Assembly: GCA_020722815.1 (NCBI GenBank)
Contig: DYKB01000003.1
Span: 129,502-193,501, forward strand
DNA: 64,000 nucleotides
Direction of reading: 5' to 3'
Source of the DNA: Caldithrix sp.
GTDB taxonomy: Bacteria; Zhuqueibacterota; Zhuqueibacteria; Thermofontimicrobiales; Sulfurfontimicrobiaceae
Within the stretch, counting starts at the first letter, position 1. Every line of letters begins with the position of its first letter. The position numbers and the translations under genes are program-made. Of this stretch, positions 8,085 through 15,309 are shown in pieces. A model generated the notes under the pieces. The model worked only from the letters and a program-made list of their open reading frames with translations, was not told the DNA's origin and made no database searches.

Positions 8085-8939
8085 TTATTCAATGATCGAA
8101 CCGGGAACTTCTAACACCAAATCCCGATGACCATTTTCCTCATTACATTTAACCTGAATCGTATTATTTTCCGAAAAGCCATGTTTATCAAAAATGAATA
8201 ACAATCTACCGGACGAACGTGGCTTAACTATGGAATTATAATATTCATTGACAGGTTCCAGTTCTGTTTCCTTAATTTTCTTTGTCCAAAATAAATAATT
8301 CCGATTATATTCAATCAATTTAAATCTAACAAAACCAATATCATAAGGGACGTTCGATTCATTAATAATCGTCCCAACTACAAACAATTTATCCTGAATC
8401 TGTTTGAGATGATCAATGGCAAAAACAATTCTGGAATTATTGATGCTATAGGAATAGCGATCAACATTTTTAAATAGTCCCACCAAAGCACCCAATGTCT
8501 TGGGATTGATACTCGAAAGCGGTTTACGTCGGGAGGCTGCAGCATTTTTCGAAATTTCATCGGCATCTTCTGCTGATTTTTTACCATTTGTCGATGGTAG
8601 TTGCTGAGTTAAGGGAGAACTGGCTGGCGCTAATCGCACCTCTAAATCGGGTGATTCGGAAACAGTCAGGATTAGATTATACGAATCCGAACCGGCTTTA
8701 ATGAACATATTTGTCGTCCCTTTATTCACCAGGGGTTTTACCAGAATATAGGTGCCGGCGGTTTGAATCGAAAAGGCATCCATATTCCCCACCGTCACCA
8801 GATCCGGCGGTGATGGACAAATGACGACGGTCGCATACCCGGGCGAAACCCGTACCAGTTGTTTTGTCTGAGCATTTAAGAATAGCGGAAAATTAGCAAA
8901 TAATATAAAACCAATGAAGATCAAACTTAAACGACGCAA
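8085..8939 (-). CDS. virB9: VirB9/TraN-like type IV secretion outer-membrane-complex protein
   Basis: This 284-residue exported protein has a signal peptide (about residues 1-23, ending LFLNAQ). The N-terminal beta domain (SPGYATVVICPSPPDLVTVG, then IQTAGTYILVKPLVNKGTTN) follows the VirB9/TrbG and secretin-N style, with strands that assemble on the outer-membrane core. The C-terminal ~125 residues (VFAIDHLKQIQDKLFVVGTI; NVPYDIGFVRFKLIEYNRNY) resemble the Bacteroidota TraN region (DUF4138-like). A low-complexity linker joins the halves at about 110-140. It lies 4 bp after VirB8 and just before VirB10. The call rests on domain pattern plus position. Confidence 0.78.
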   Translation of the reverse strand: MRRLSLIFIGFILFANFPLFLNAQTKQLVRVSPGYATVVICPSPPDLVTVGNMDAFSIQTAGTYILVKPLVNKGTTNMFIKAGSDSYNLILTVSESPDLEVRLAPASSPLTQQLPSTNGKKSAEDADEISKNAAASRRKPLSSINPKTLGALVGLFKNVDRYSYSINNSRIVFAIDHLKQIQDKLFVVGTIINESNVPYDIGFVRFKLIEYNRNYLFWTKKIKETELEPVNEYYNSIVKPRSSGRLLFIFDKHGFSENNTIQVKCNEENGHRDLVLEVPGSIIE

Positions 8940-8943
8940 TTTC

Positions 8944-9516
8944 TCAACTCTGCTTAAAATTAATTATTTTGAGACCAAATGGATTATCTTCCGTACGTGA
9001 AACAGTCGTAATATCCAGATCGAAGATAACATCAATCATTTCCTGACCGGGAAACATCTGTCTGCCTGTCACACGCGCTTTAAAAGGATCACCCGCTTTA
9101 ATTAATATTTCACTAATTTCAAATTTGATAGTTCCATTCGTATTCTGCACAATTCGTGGAATTTCTGATTCTTTAATGGTTTTATACATCACAAATTCCA
9201 GTTCCTGCGAGCACATTTGTAACGCGTTTTTAATCTTATCATTAAAATCGTCACGGTTGAATTCCAGTAAATTTTTGGCAAATTCAAAACAAAACCGGCG
9301 GACTTCATGCACCGAGCGACCGTCCGAGTAGCCCTGTGCGGCATAGGCGTACCCATCCTTGATTACAAATGTCTGTGCGGGTCGACTGAATGCTACAAAA
9401 GAAATCACCGCCAAAAGTGCATTCACCACGAGCAAGCCAATGACCAGCCGTTGCAAAAAAACTTTACTTTTAACTAATTCACCATAAATTTCATAATATT
9501 TGACACGATCAGCCAT
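8944..9516 (-). CDS. virB8: VirB8/TraK-like type IV secretion assembly protein
   Basis: This 190-residue bitopic protein has a short cytoplasmic start (MADRVKYYEIYGELVKSKVF), one membrane helix at about residues 20-43 (LQRLVIGLLVVNALLAVISFVA) and a periplasmic alpha/beta domain of about 140 residues. Size, topology and the central helical region (SVHEVRRFCFEFAKNLLEFN) fit VirB8/TrbF/TraK, which nucleates the periplasmic complex. Only 4 bp separate it from virB9, so the two are translated together. The gene starts a tight five-gene run to 4929, separated from VirB6 by 144 bp that hold an inverted repeat. Confidence 0.78.
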   Translation of the reverse strand: MADRVKYYEIYGELVKSKVFLQRLVIGLLVVNALLAVISFVAFSRPAQTFVIKDGYAYAAQGYSDGRSVHEVRRFCFEFAKNLLEFNRDDFNDKIKNALQMCSQELEFVMYKTIKESEIPRIVQNTNGTIKFEISEILIKAGDPFKARVTGRQMFPGQEMIDVIFDLDITTVSRTEDNPFGLKIINFKQS

Positions 9517-9579
9517 ACATATAACGCCTTATTTTTATTCAATTAAAATGCTATTGAGCGAAATTGAATATAGCCAGAG

Positions 9580-9623
9580 ATTTCGCAGATTACACAGATT
9601 CTAATTGGTATAATCTGCGAAAT
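9580..9623. repeat. Inverted repeat between virB6 and virB8
   Basis: Perfect 13-bp arms, ATTTCGCAGATTA at 9580-9592 and TAATCTGCGAAAT at 9611-9623, surround an 18-base loop. It lies in the 144-bp gap upstream of virB8. No T-run follows on either side, so it is not an ordinary intrinsic terminator. A similar motif (TTCGCAGATTACA) occurs near 30396. Confidence 0.6.
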
Positions 9624-9660
9624 CTGCGGTTTTATGTTTATTTAAAAATTAACCAGATTG

Positions 9661-10668
9661 TTAAGCGCCCCAATTTGTGATTCGTGACCCATCGAATGGC
9701 CAGAGATCACTCGCTGCTTCCCCGTCATTTACCAGCGTCCGGACAGCCGCGTCAGTGGATGCCGCGCTGGGACTGTGAGTCATCGCCTGTGCGCCGGTAA
9801 TTACCCCAGCACTGGTTCGCGTCGCAATTTGATGGGTTGTTGCCAGACTCACCATTTTCAAACGCCGCCAAACAGTGGAAATAACCACGCCCGCCGTAAT
9901 GCCAGTTCCATAACTTCCCAGGTCGGCGGCTGAACCACCTTTAAAAATGGCAGTGGATAATTTTGGAATCAGCACAATAATCACACAAATAATCACCCCC
10001 AGGATAAAAGATTCCCAAAGAACACCTTTATCACCGTTATTTACAGATTGCTGAAACGCGGATGAACCCGTTAAAGTTTTAACCAGGCGAAAAAGAATGG
10101 CAATCAATACCGACCAGAAGTTTACCGCACAAAAATTCGCCAACCAGGTTCGAAATGTGTCCCGAAACGTTGGGAAAAGCGAGACAACAATCGCAATGGG
10201 GCCAAGCAAATAGAAAAAAATCTGAACAATTACCTGAATAATTACAAAAATTTCATAAACAATCATCACGAGCAAATAAGAGAGTGAAGAAAGAAATTCC
10301 AGACTGAAAAAATTCAGGACCGAAAATCGAATGACCGGCATTTCCGAGCTATTGAAAAAGGCTCCCAGATAATCGGTCATAATGTTTCCACTCTCCAAAT
10401 CGAAAATGGCACGAGCGACTAAAACAAAAAGTTTCCCAAGCCAAATCGTCCAGATCCGATAAGTCGCCAATCCGATAGCGCTAAAACCAACAAACACGAG
10501 ATGATAAATATAGTCGCGACCATCGGTGTCGGTACTGAGCCGAAAGATCAGGGAGATGAAATAGGCAACCACCCCTAAAGTGAAAGTATAAATACAGATG
10601 CGAATAATAAACTCCACCATCTGATGAACTGAATTAAAAAAGACCGAACTGAAAAAATGCTCTAACAT
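9661..10668 (-). CDS. virB6: VirB6/TrbL/TraJ-like polytopic type IV secretion protein
   Basis: This 335-residue polytopic inner-membrane protein has about six hydrophobic segments, near residues 15-42, 57-75, 80-95, 128-165 (a long double segment), 180-197 and 222-240. Segment examples are IYTFTLGVVAYFISLIF and FILGVIICVIIVLIPKLSTA. The C-terminal ~95 residues are hydrophilic and Ala/Ser/Thr-rich (ATRTSAGVITGAQAMTHSP), as in TrbL/VirB6 proteins, which form the inner-membrane part of the channel. Placement between VirB5 and VirB8 matches the virB order. Family identity is by topology and place, because sequence conservation in VirB6 is low. Confidence 0.72.
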   Translation of the reverse strand: MLEHFFSSVFFNSVHQMVEFIIRICIYTFTLGVVAYFISLIFRLSTDTDGRDYIYHLVFVGFSAIGLATYRIWTIWLGKLFVLVARAIFDLESGNIMTDYLGAFFNSSEMPVIRFSVLNFFSLEFLSSLSYLLVMIVYEIFVIIQVIVQIFFYLLGPIAIVVSLFPTFRDTFRTWLANFCAVNFWSVLIAILFRLVKTLTGSSAFQQSVNNGDKGVLWESFILGVIICVIIVLIPKLSTAIFKGGSAADLGSYGTGITAGVVISTVWRRLKMVSLATTHQIATRTSAGVITGAQAMTHSPSAASTDAAVRTLVNDGEAASDLWPFDGSRITNWGA

Positions 10669-10810
10669 GTGAACCTCGATGCAATTAGCGAATCCAAAAA
10701 AATAGTAGACTCTGGTTGAAAACGAAATGATAAGTTTTTATTAAATTGGCTTGATACGTAATGCGTAAAACGTAAGAAGCTTGCTTTCGTTATTTAAGAA
10801 ATATTGCTTT

Positions 10811-11030
10811 TATACTTGAGCCAAAGTGGTTTTCGGTTTTTCGTGCCCTCACCCCAACCCTCTCCCGGTGGGAGAGGGCGTAGCTATTCCCTCTCCCACC
10901 GGGAGAGGGCGTAGCTATTCCCTCTCCCACCGGGAGAGGGCGTAGCTATTCCCTCTCCCACCGGGAGAGGGTAGGGTGAGGGCTTTTGGATGACAAGGAT
11001 ATATCCAAAAACCATTTAGCCTTGAGTATA
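10811..11030. mobile_element. R10 element with tandem hairpin core
   Basis: An imperfect terminal inverted pair of ~26 bp is seen: TATACTTGAGCCAAAGTGG at the left, and at the right CCATTTAGCCTTGAGTATA read on the other strand. The left-end motif GCCAAAGTGGTTTTCGG recurs at 30452-30468. The core is the tandem hairpin array at 10845-10983. The element fills most of the virB5-virB6 gap. Confidence 0.55.
10845..10983. repeat. Three-copy 31-bp tandem hairpin array
   Basis: The unit CGTAGCTATT plus CCCTCTCCCACCGGGAGAGGG (31 bp) occurs three times in a row between an opening CCCTCTCCCGGTGGGAGAGGG and the end of the block. The whole is bracketed by GCCCTCACCC (10845-10854) and GGGTGAGGGC (10974-10983). 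Each 21-bp part folds on itself, so a transcript crossing the gap between virB5 and virB6 would carry four strong stem-loops. Confidence 0.8.
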
Positions 11031-11076
11031 ACACATTACGCATCACGAATTACAAACAAGTTATCTCTCCCCCGAC

Positions 11077-11964
11077 CTACTTAAACGGTGCCGGAACCAG
11101 ATCAAAAAAACCATATCGAATTTTCGAAGTAGCGTTCACCTGATTTTTCAATGTCTTCCAGTCAACTCTGGACCGAAGATAATTTAGTTTTTCATCATAT
11201 AAATTGACTTCATTTTCATGCACCTTCTCGGAAAGACTTAAATATTTTTCATAATAGGTATTCGACAGGTCCCGCAATTTGACCGCTTCGAGCAATAACT
11301 GCGTTCGTTCTGCAGACGTATATTGATTACTCCGATTCACGATTTGCTGATTTAATTCCACCGCGAGTGAATCATACGTCTTTGCCAGAACCTGACATTT
11401 CAATGCATATTCAAACATGGCCTCGGAAAAAGCCTGTTGGCCCGCCAGGGCATTGCTGCGACGTTGCTCGGCATCATTTGGAACCTGATTATCATCCATT
11501 GACAACGCGAAACTTTCGTAAGTCTGTTTTAATTGATCGACATTTTTGAGTAGTGCCTCCGCATCCATCGCAGCCATATTCACATCACTGCTAACACTAG
11601 GGAGATAATAATCCAATCGATCACCATTGATAATAAAATTGGAGAGCGTGTAGGATTGTGTCAGGTCCAAATTTTCAATCGCCTTAAAATCGCGATACAG
11701 GCTCTGGCTGAATTCAATATCATTTCGCAACAAAGTGTAAGTGTCGTAAAACTGCCGCAACTGCTGGACTAATTTGGCGGTCTGAAATCGCTGTTCTTCC
11801 AGCGCCAGATTGTGCTTCATGGCAATTTCCCGCAACGTATTTAAAATCAATGAATTCTGCGGATCAAATAACTGAGCCTGAGCCGGCTGACTCCCCCATA
11901 AATGACCGAGTACCCATAGACAAATCAAACCTGTTTTCAATTTAACGAATAATCTGATCAGCAT
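11077..11964 (-). CDS. virB5: VirB5/TrbJ/TraI-like exported coiled-coil protein
   Basis: This 295-residue protein has a signal peptide (hydrophobic ~10-25, cleavage near QPAQA|Q at about 31). The mature part is almost wholly alpha-helical: LREIAMKHNLALEEQRFQTA, LVQQLRQFYDTYTLLRNDIE and QRRSNALAGQQAFSEAMFE. This layout fits VirB5/TrbJ, the minor pilus-tip protein, and the similar TraI of Bacteroidota elements. Its start codon lies inside the last codons of virB4 (23-bp overlap), so the two are translationally linked. It is followed by the 408-bp R10 gap before virB6. Confidence 0.7.
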   Translation of the reverse strand: MLIRLFVKLKTGLICLWVLGHLWGSQPAQAQLFDPQNSLILNTLREIAMKHNLALEEQRFQTAKLVQQLRQFYDTYTLLRNDIEFSQSLYRDFKAIENLDLTQSYTLSNFIINGDRLDYYLPSVSSDVNMAAMDAEALLKNVDQLKQTYESFALSMDDNQVPNDAEQRRSNALAGQQAFSEAMFEYALKCQVLAKTYDSLAVELNQQIVNRSNQYTSAERTQLLLEAVKLRDLSNTYYEKYLSLSEKVHENEVNLYDEKLNYLRSRVDWKTLKNQVNATSKIRYGFFDLVPAPFK

Positions 11965-14392
11965 AGTCCGGTGTCCTTTGCTTTGCTAATTCATCTATTG
12001 CCTTTAAAAGATTGCCTTTATGTTGCGCCATTTTTGCTTCCAGTTCGTTATTTTCCTGACGATTCGATGTAAAAAGATAGTGATCATAAGCGCTGGTATC
12101 GATTTTCAATACCGTCATTTGACCATCGCGATCCAGGAAAAATTCGCCCCGGCGCAGACTGGAAATAAGGGCCAACTCATGTTCCCCATAACCAAACGCG
12201 CGCGTCAAGGAATCCATCTGTTTGGATTTATGCGCCAGAATAAAATGGTTCAGCGCATTGTCTTTAATTGGGGCAGAAAAACTCACGGATTCAATATCTT
12301 CAATTGATTGCGAAATGGCAAAAATCCCAGCGCCCATCTTTCGTGAAGTCCGGAATAATTCCACCACCAGGTGACCGATGGTAGAATTATCATCCAGTAC
12401 TTTCCACAACTCATCTGCAAATATGACTTTCTGGTGCGTTAAATTTCGCTCCATTAAATCCCAGAGCAATCCGGTGATGATAATGGCAATAATTCCCTGT
12501 AAATCCGGGTGATTTTCCAGCCCTTTTAAATCAAAACAGACCAGATCCTCCCGAATATCAATCATTTCATCGGCACACAGGAAACGACTGTATTCCCCAT
12601 GCGTGTACATGTACATCTTCCGGGCCAGCAGTTTAACATCAACATAGCCTTCTTCATCCTGCTGTTTGGCAAAAAATTCCACAAAAGTCCGCAAATTACG
12701 CACACCATGGAATTCGGCCACATATTTTTCGAGTACTTTACTTATAAACGCCTGTTCAACCTTGGAAATGGACTTTTCCTCCCGTTCCAGAATCAATTTT
12801 TCAATAAAGGCCCGGAGGAAAAGTTGCTTTTTCATATCAAAATTATCTTTAATGAGCGCAAACGGATTCAGGGGAATGGGATTTTCGAGATTCAATTCAA
12901 TATAACGCCCATTTAATAAGGTAATCATTTTCTTATAACTGCCACCGACATTCCCGACACCACCAACATCCAGCCCAAAGACTTTAATGCCCTGCTCCAG
13001 GAGTTGGAGCAGCATGGCTTGCATGAGGTAACTTTTACCCGTTCCGGTGGGCCCAATAATAATGGCGTTCCAGCTATTCAATCTCTGGTCAAAATAATCA
13101 AATAAAACCGGTTCATTATTCCGATTTTTCACCACCACGCCGCGATGATAACCGCGATTAAAATTGCTGAGACAGACAAATTGCGCGACATTGGATGTTT
13201 TTACCAACAATCGATGGTAATTTTCACCTGAATTTCCGGGAAGGCAGCTCATAAAAATCGGCAAAATATCCAGCGTCTCCAGAACCGTCTGACTTTTATC
13301 AATACTGCTAAATGCCAGCATCGCCCGATTAATTTTTTCGTTGAGTCGATCAATCTCCAGATCGGATATCAACACATTTAAACTAATGGAGGTCAATTTT
13401 TTATGTTGATGATAAATTTCATCCAGCAATTCATTCAGTTCCTGATAGCGGATTTCACTTCGCCTTCCCTCGCGATTCTGGGAGAAATTCATGATAAACC
13501 GCGTAAAATTCAACTTGCGCGAAAGCCGGGCCACCTCACGATCCATGTTCACATTCTGACTGGAAAGAATAACCCGGTGCGCGAAAGGCAAATTATGCAA
13601 TAAAGGGAAAATATACGGCAATGAAATACCATTCAGCACATAATGTGATCGGGTGACCTCCGGTAAAAGACTTAAGGTAAGACAGGCGACATATTGATTG
13701 CCGATTTTCAAATAGCCTTTTTCCACCGAATAATCTTGTGTAATCAGCTCATTATTGAAAGCCAGCCCACTAATTTCGTTGGTAAAATCTTCAGTCGTTA
13801 AATTTAATGCCTGATAAAGTACATTCGCCAATTCCCGATTATTGAGCCGTCGCAACCGAATGCCGGTATTTTCGATATTGGCTTTTATCGGCTTCAATTC
13901 ATTCTCTTTGGTGGCCACCAGACGCTGATGTTCCGCCCGAAAACGCTGGATAATGGTACTGCTATTCATGGAGATGTTAAATGGTGTTTTAAAAATCTTG
14001 CCCGCATCCAGATCAACGAACAGATAAAAATGGCCGCGCAAATATTTATAGAAAGAAAAATATTGATGTCGATTGAATTTAAAATAATTTAAGACCGGAT
14101 CATCTGTATAAACAAAATCGGCTTTATAAGGATAATAATCGAAATGATAATAAAATTGTAAATTAACACCTTCATCGATGCTGGTTAGCGCCCGATCCAA
14201 TGCGCTGGATAGTGAATCATATTCGGCTCCACCCAACCCCATGTTATCCAGTGCATCGATTTCAAATCCGGCTACCAGATTTCCATTTTTCTTGATGATA
14301 AAATTATCCAGAATATCCAGATACGGCAAATATCTGGCTAATGCGGTTTGATAACGATAGGATTCACGTTCTGAAACTTTTGTATAATTCAT
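11942..14392 (-). CDS. virB4: VirB4/TraG-type type IV secretion ATPase
   Basis: An 816-residue VirB4-family ATPase that powers pilus assembly and substrate transfer at the inner membrane. The N-terminal half is the divergent VirB4 domain. Walker A is GPTGTGKSYL at residues 447-456, and Walker B is VIFADELW at about 656-663. Downstream are the sensor-like RTSRKMGAGIFAISQS and AHKSKQMDSL regions. Length is normal. The ATG overlaps the virB3 stop by 4 bp, and its 3' end overlaps virB5. It is the best-supported marker of the locus and the natural query for placing this T4SS in a phylogeny. Confidence 0.93.
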   Translation of the reverse strand: MNYTKVSERESYRYQTALARYLPYLDILDNFIIKKNGNLVAGFEIDALDNMGLGGAEYDSLSSALDRALTSIDEGVNLQFYYHFDYYPYKADFVYTDDPVLNYFKFNRHQYFSFYKYLRGHFYLFVDLDAGKIFKTPFNISMNSSTIIQRFRAEHQRLVATKENELKPIKANIENTGIRLRRLNNRELANVLYQALNLTTEDFTNEISGLAFNNELITQDYSVEKGYLKIGNQYVACLTLSLLPEVTRSHYVLNGISLPYIFPLLHNLPFAHRVILSSQNVNMDREVARLSRKLNFTRFIMNFSQNREGRRSEIRYQELNELLDEIYHQHKKLTSISLNVLISDLEIDRLNEKINRAMLAFSSIDKSQTVLETLDILPIFMSCLPGNSGENYHRLLVKTSNVAQFVCLSNFNRGYHRGVVVKNRNNEPVLFDYFDQRLNSWNAIIIGPTGTGKSYLMQAMLLQLLEQGIKVFGLDVGGVGNVGGSYKKMITLLNGRYIELNLENPIPLNPFALIKDNFDMKKQLFLRAFIEKLILEREEKSISKVEQAFISKVLEKYVAEFHGVRNLRTFVEFFAKQQDEEGYVDVKLLARKMYMYTHGEYSRFLCADEMIDIREDLVCFDLKGLENHPDLQGIIAIIITGLLWDLMERNLTHQKVIFADELWKVLDDNSTIGHLVVELFRTSRKMGAGIFAISQSIEDIESVSFSAPIKDNALNHFILAHKSKQMDSLTRAFGYGEHELALISSLRRGEFFLDRDGQMTVLKIDTSAYDHYLFTSNRQENNELEAKMAQHKGNLLKAIDELAKQRTPDYADQIIR

Positions 14393-14730
14393 ATTCTATA
14401 GTTCACATCCTGATTTTTTACAGCGGGTGTTTTCACCGGCGTTTTGAAATATTTCTGTTCATCCAAACCAAAGCCCGATAATCGACGTGGCCAGATAAAA
14501 CGGGAAAATATAAAAGAAACCAATCCAAAATCGAAAGGCGATACCTTCGCAGCCAACCGAAAAAGCAAATATAAGAAAAATTCAAACAGGAAAATAATTC
14601 CCAAATTAATATTTAATAATGTAAAAATCGGTGCTAAAATCAATGGTACGCCGAGTAAAATAAATACTTCCAGAATATTCAATCCTGCAATCTGCCCCCG
14701 ATGCTGTATGTCACGATAGCATTTTTCCAT
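14389..14730 (-). CDS. virB3: VirB3/TraF-like small membrane protein
   Basis: This 113-residue protein has a hydrophobic hairpin: segments at about residues 19-38 (NILEVFILLGVPLILAPIF) and 43-60 (LGIIFLFEFFLYLLFRLA), followed by a short polar tail. VirB3 proteins have this two-helix build and sit directly before VirB4, to which some are fused. Here the two genes share 4 bp. Nothing else of this size would be expected at the position. The gap upstream to virB2 holds the heptamer array. Confidence 0.75.
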   Translation of the reverse strand: MEKCYRDIQHRGQIAGLNILEVFILLGVPLILAPIFTLLNINLGIIFLFEFFLYLLFRLAAKVSPFDFGLVSFIFSRFIWPRRLSGFGLDEQKYFKTPVKTPAVKNQDVNYRI

Positions 14731-14740
14731 AAAAGCTTTC

Positions 14741-14886
14741 TAATTGTGAATTGTGAATTGATAATTGTCAATTGTGAATTGATAATTGATAATTGTCAAT
14801 TGTGAATTGATAATTGTCAATTGTGAATTGATAATTGTCAATTGTGAATTGTTAATTGATAATTGTCAATTGTGAATTGTCAATTA
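14741..14886. repeat. Heptamer array (AATTG core) between virB2 and virB3
   Basis: About 20 consecutive heptamers of form [T/C/G]AATTG[T/A] run without interruption, mostly in 21-bp triplets TAATTGT-CAATTGT-GAATTGA, with two extra single TAATTGA units. The last partial unit CAATTA contains the virB2 stop codon. The array can pair with itself over its whole length because CAATTG is self-complementary. It fills almost the entire gap between virB2 and virB3. Confidence 0.85.
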
Positions 14887-15123
14887 AAAGGAAGACGCTC
14901 CGGGTACAAAGGAGATAAGAGTTGAAACGATGAAGCGTGCCCCAAAGATGACGATTGCCGCGATAGCAATACCAATAAGTTGCCGTTTGGCCTTTTCATG
15001 TCGTCCGCTATCTGAACTGGCCATATTAAACCCGGCAATGATCAGGGCGAGTACCAAAACCGGTGCTGCCAATAAAATCAAGGCGTTGGTCACATTCTGT
15101 AAAGCTTGCATAACTGTTTGCAT
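14884..15123 (-). CDS. virB2: VirB2/TraE-like pilin
   Basis: This 79-residue protein has two hydrophobic helices, about residues 14-34 (ALILLAAPVLVLALIIAGFN) and 50-70 (IGIAIAAIVIFGARFIVSTL), joined by a polar basic loop SSDSGRHEKAKR. This is the VirB2/TrbC pilin pattern: the loop G-x-x-x-x-A-x-x-x family signature is in GRHEKAKRQLIGIAIA. A cleaved signal peptide is not obvious, so processing may differ from classical pilins. A strong AGGAGGA site lies just before the ATG, suiting a highly made subunit. It is separated from virB3 by the heptamer array, which could let the pilin be expressed at a different level from the genes after it. Confidence 0.8.
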   Translation of the reverse strand: MQTVMQALQNVTNALILLAAPVLVLALIIAGFNMASSDSGRHEKAKRQLIGIAIAAIVIFGARFIVSTLISFVPGASSF

Positions 15124-15309
15124 AGAGTCCTCCTGAGAGAGAAAAAGTTAATTGTGCGGTCGAAAATTTTTTTCGTTATAATAAATGTCCGAGAATTCAA
15201 TTTTATTTTTAAAAACGTGAGGCGTAATGCGTAAAACGTAATACGTAAGAGGGGAATTGTTATTCAGAGAACCATTCTCAACTTTATATCACGCATGATG
15301 TATCACGCA

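Noticed and set aside
10845..10983. CRISPR array
   Set aside because: Three 31-bp units with no variable spacers; it is a tandem hairpin repeat.
14741..14886. CRISPR array
   Set aside because: The unit is 7 bp with no spacers and no cas genes, so it is a simple tandem array.
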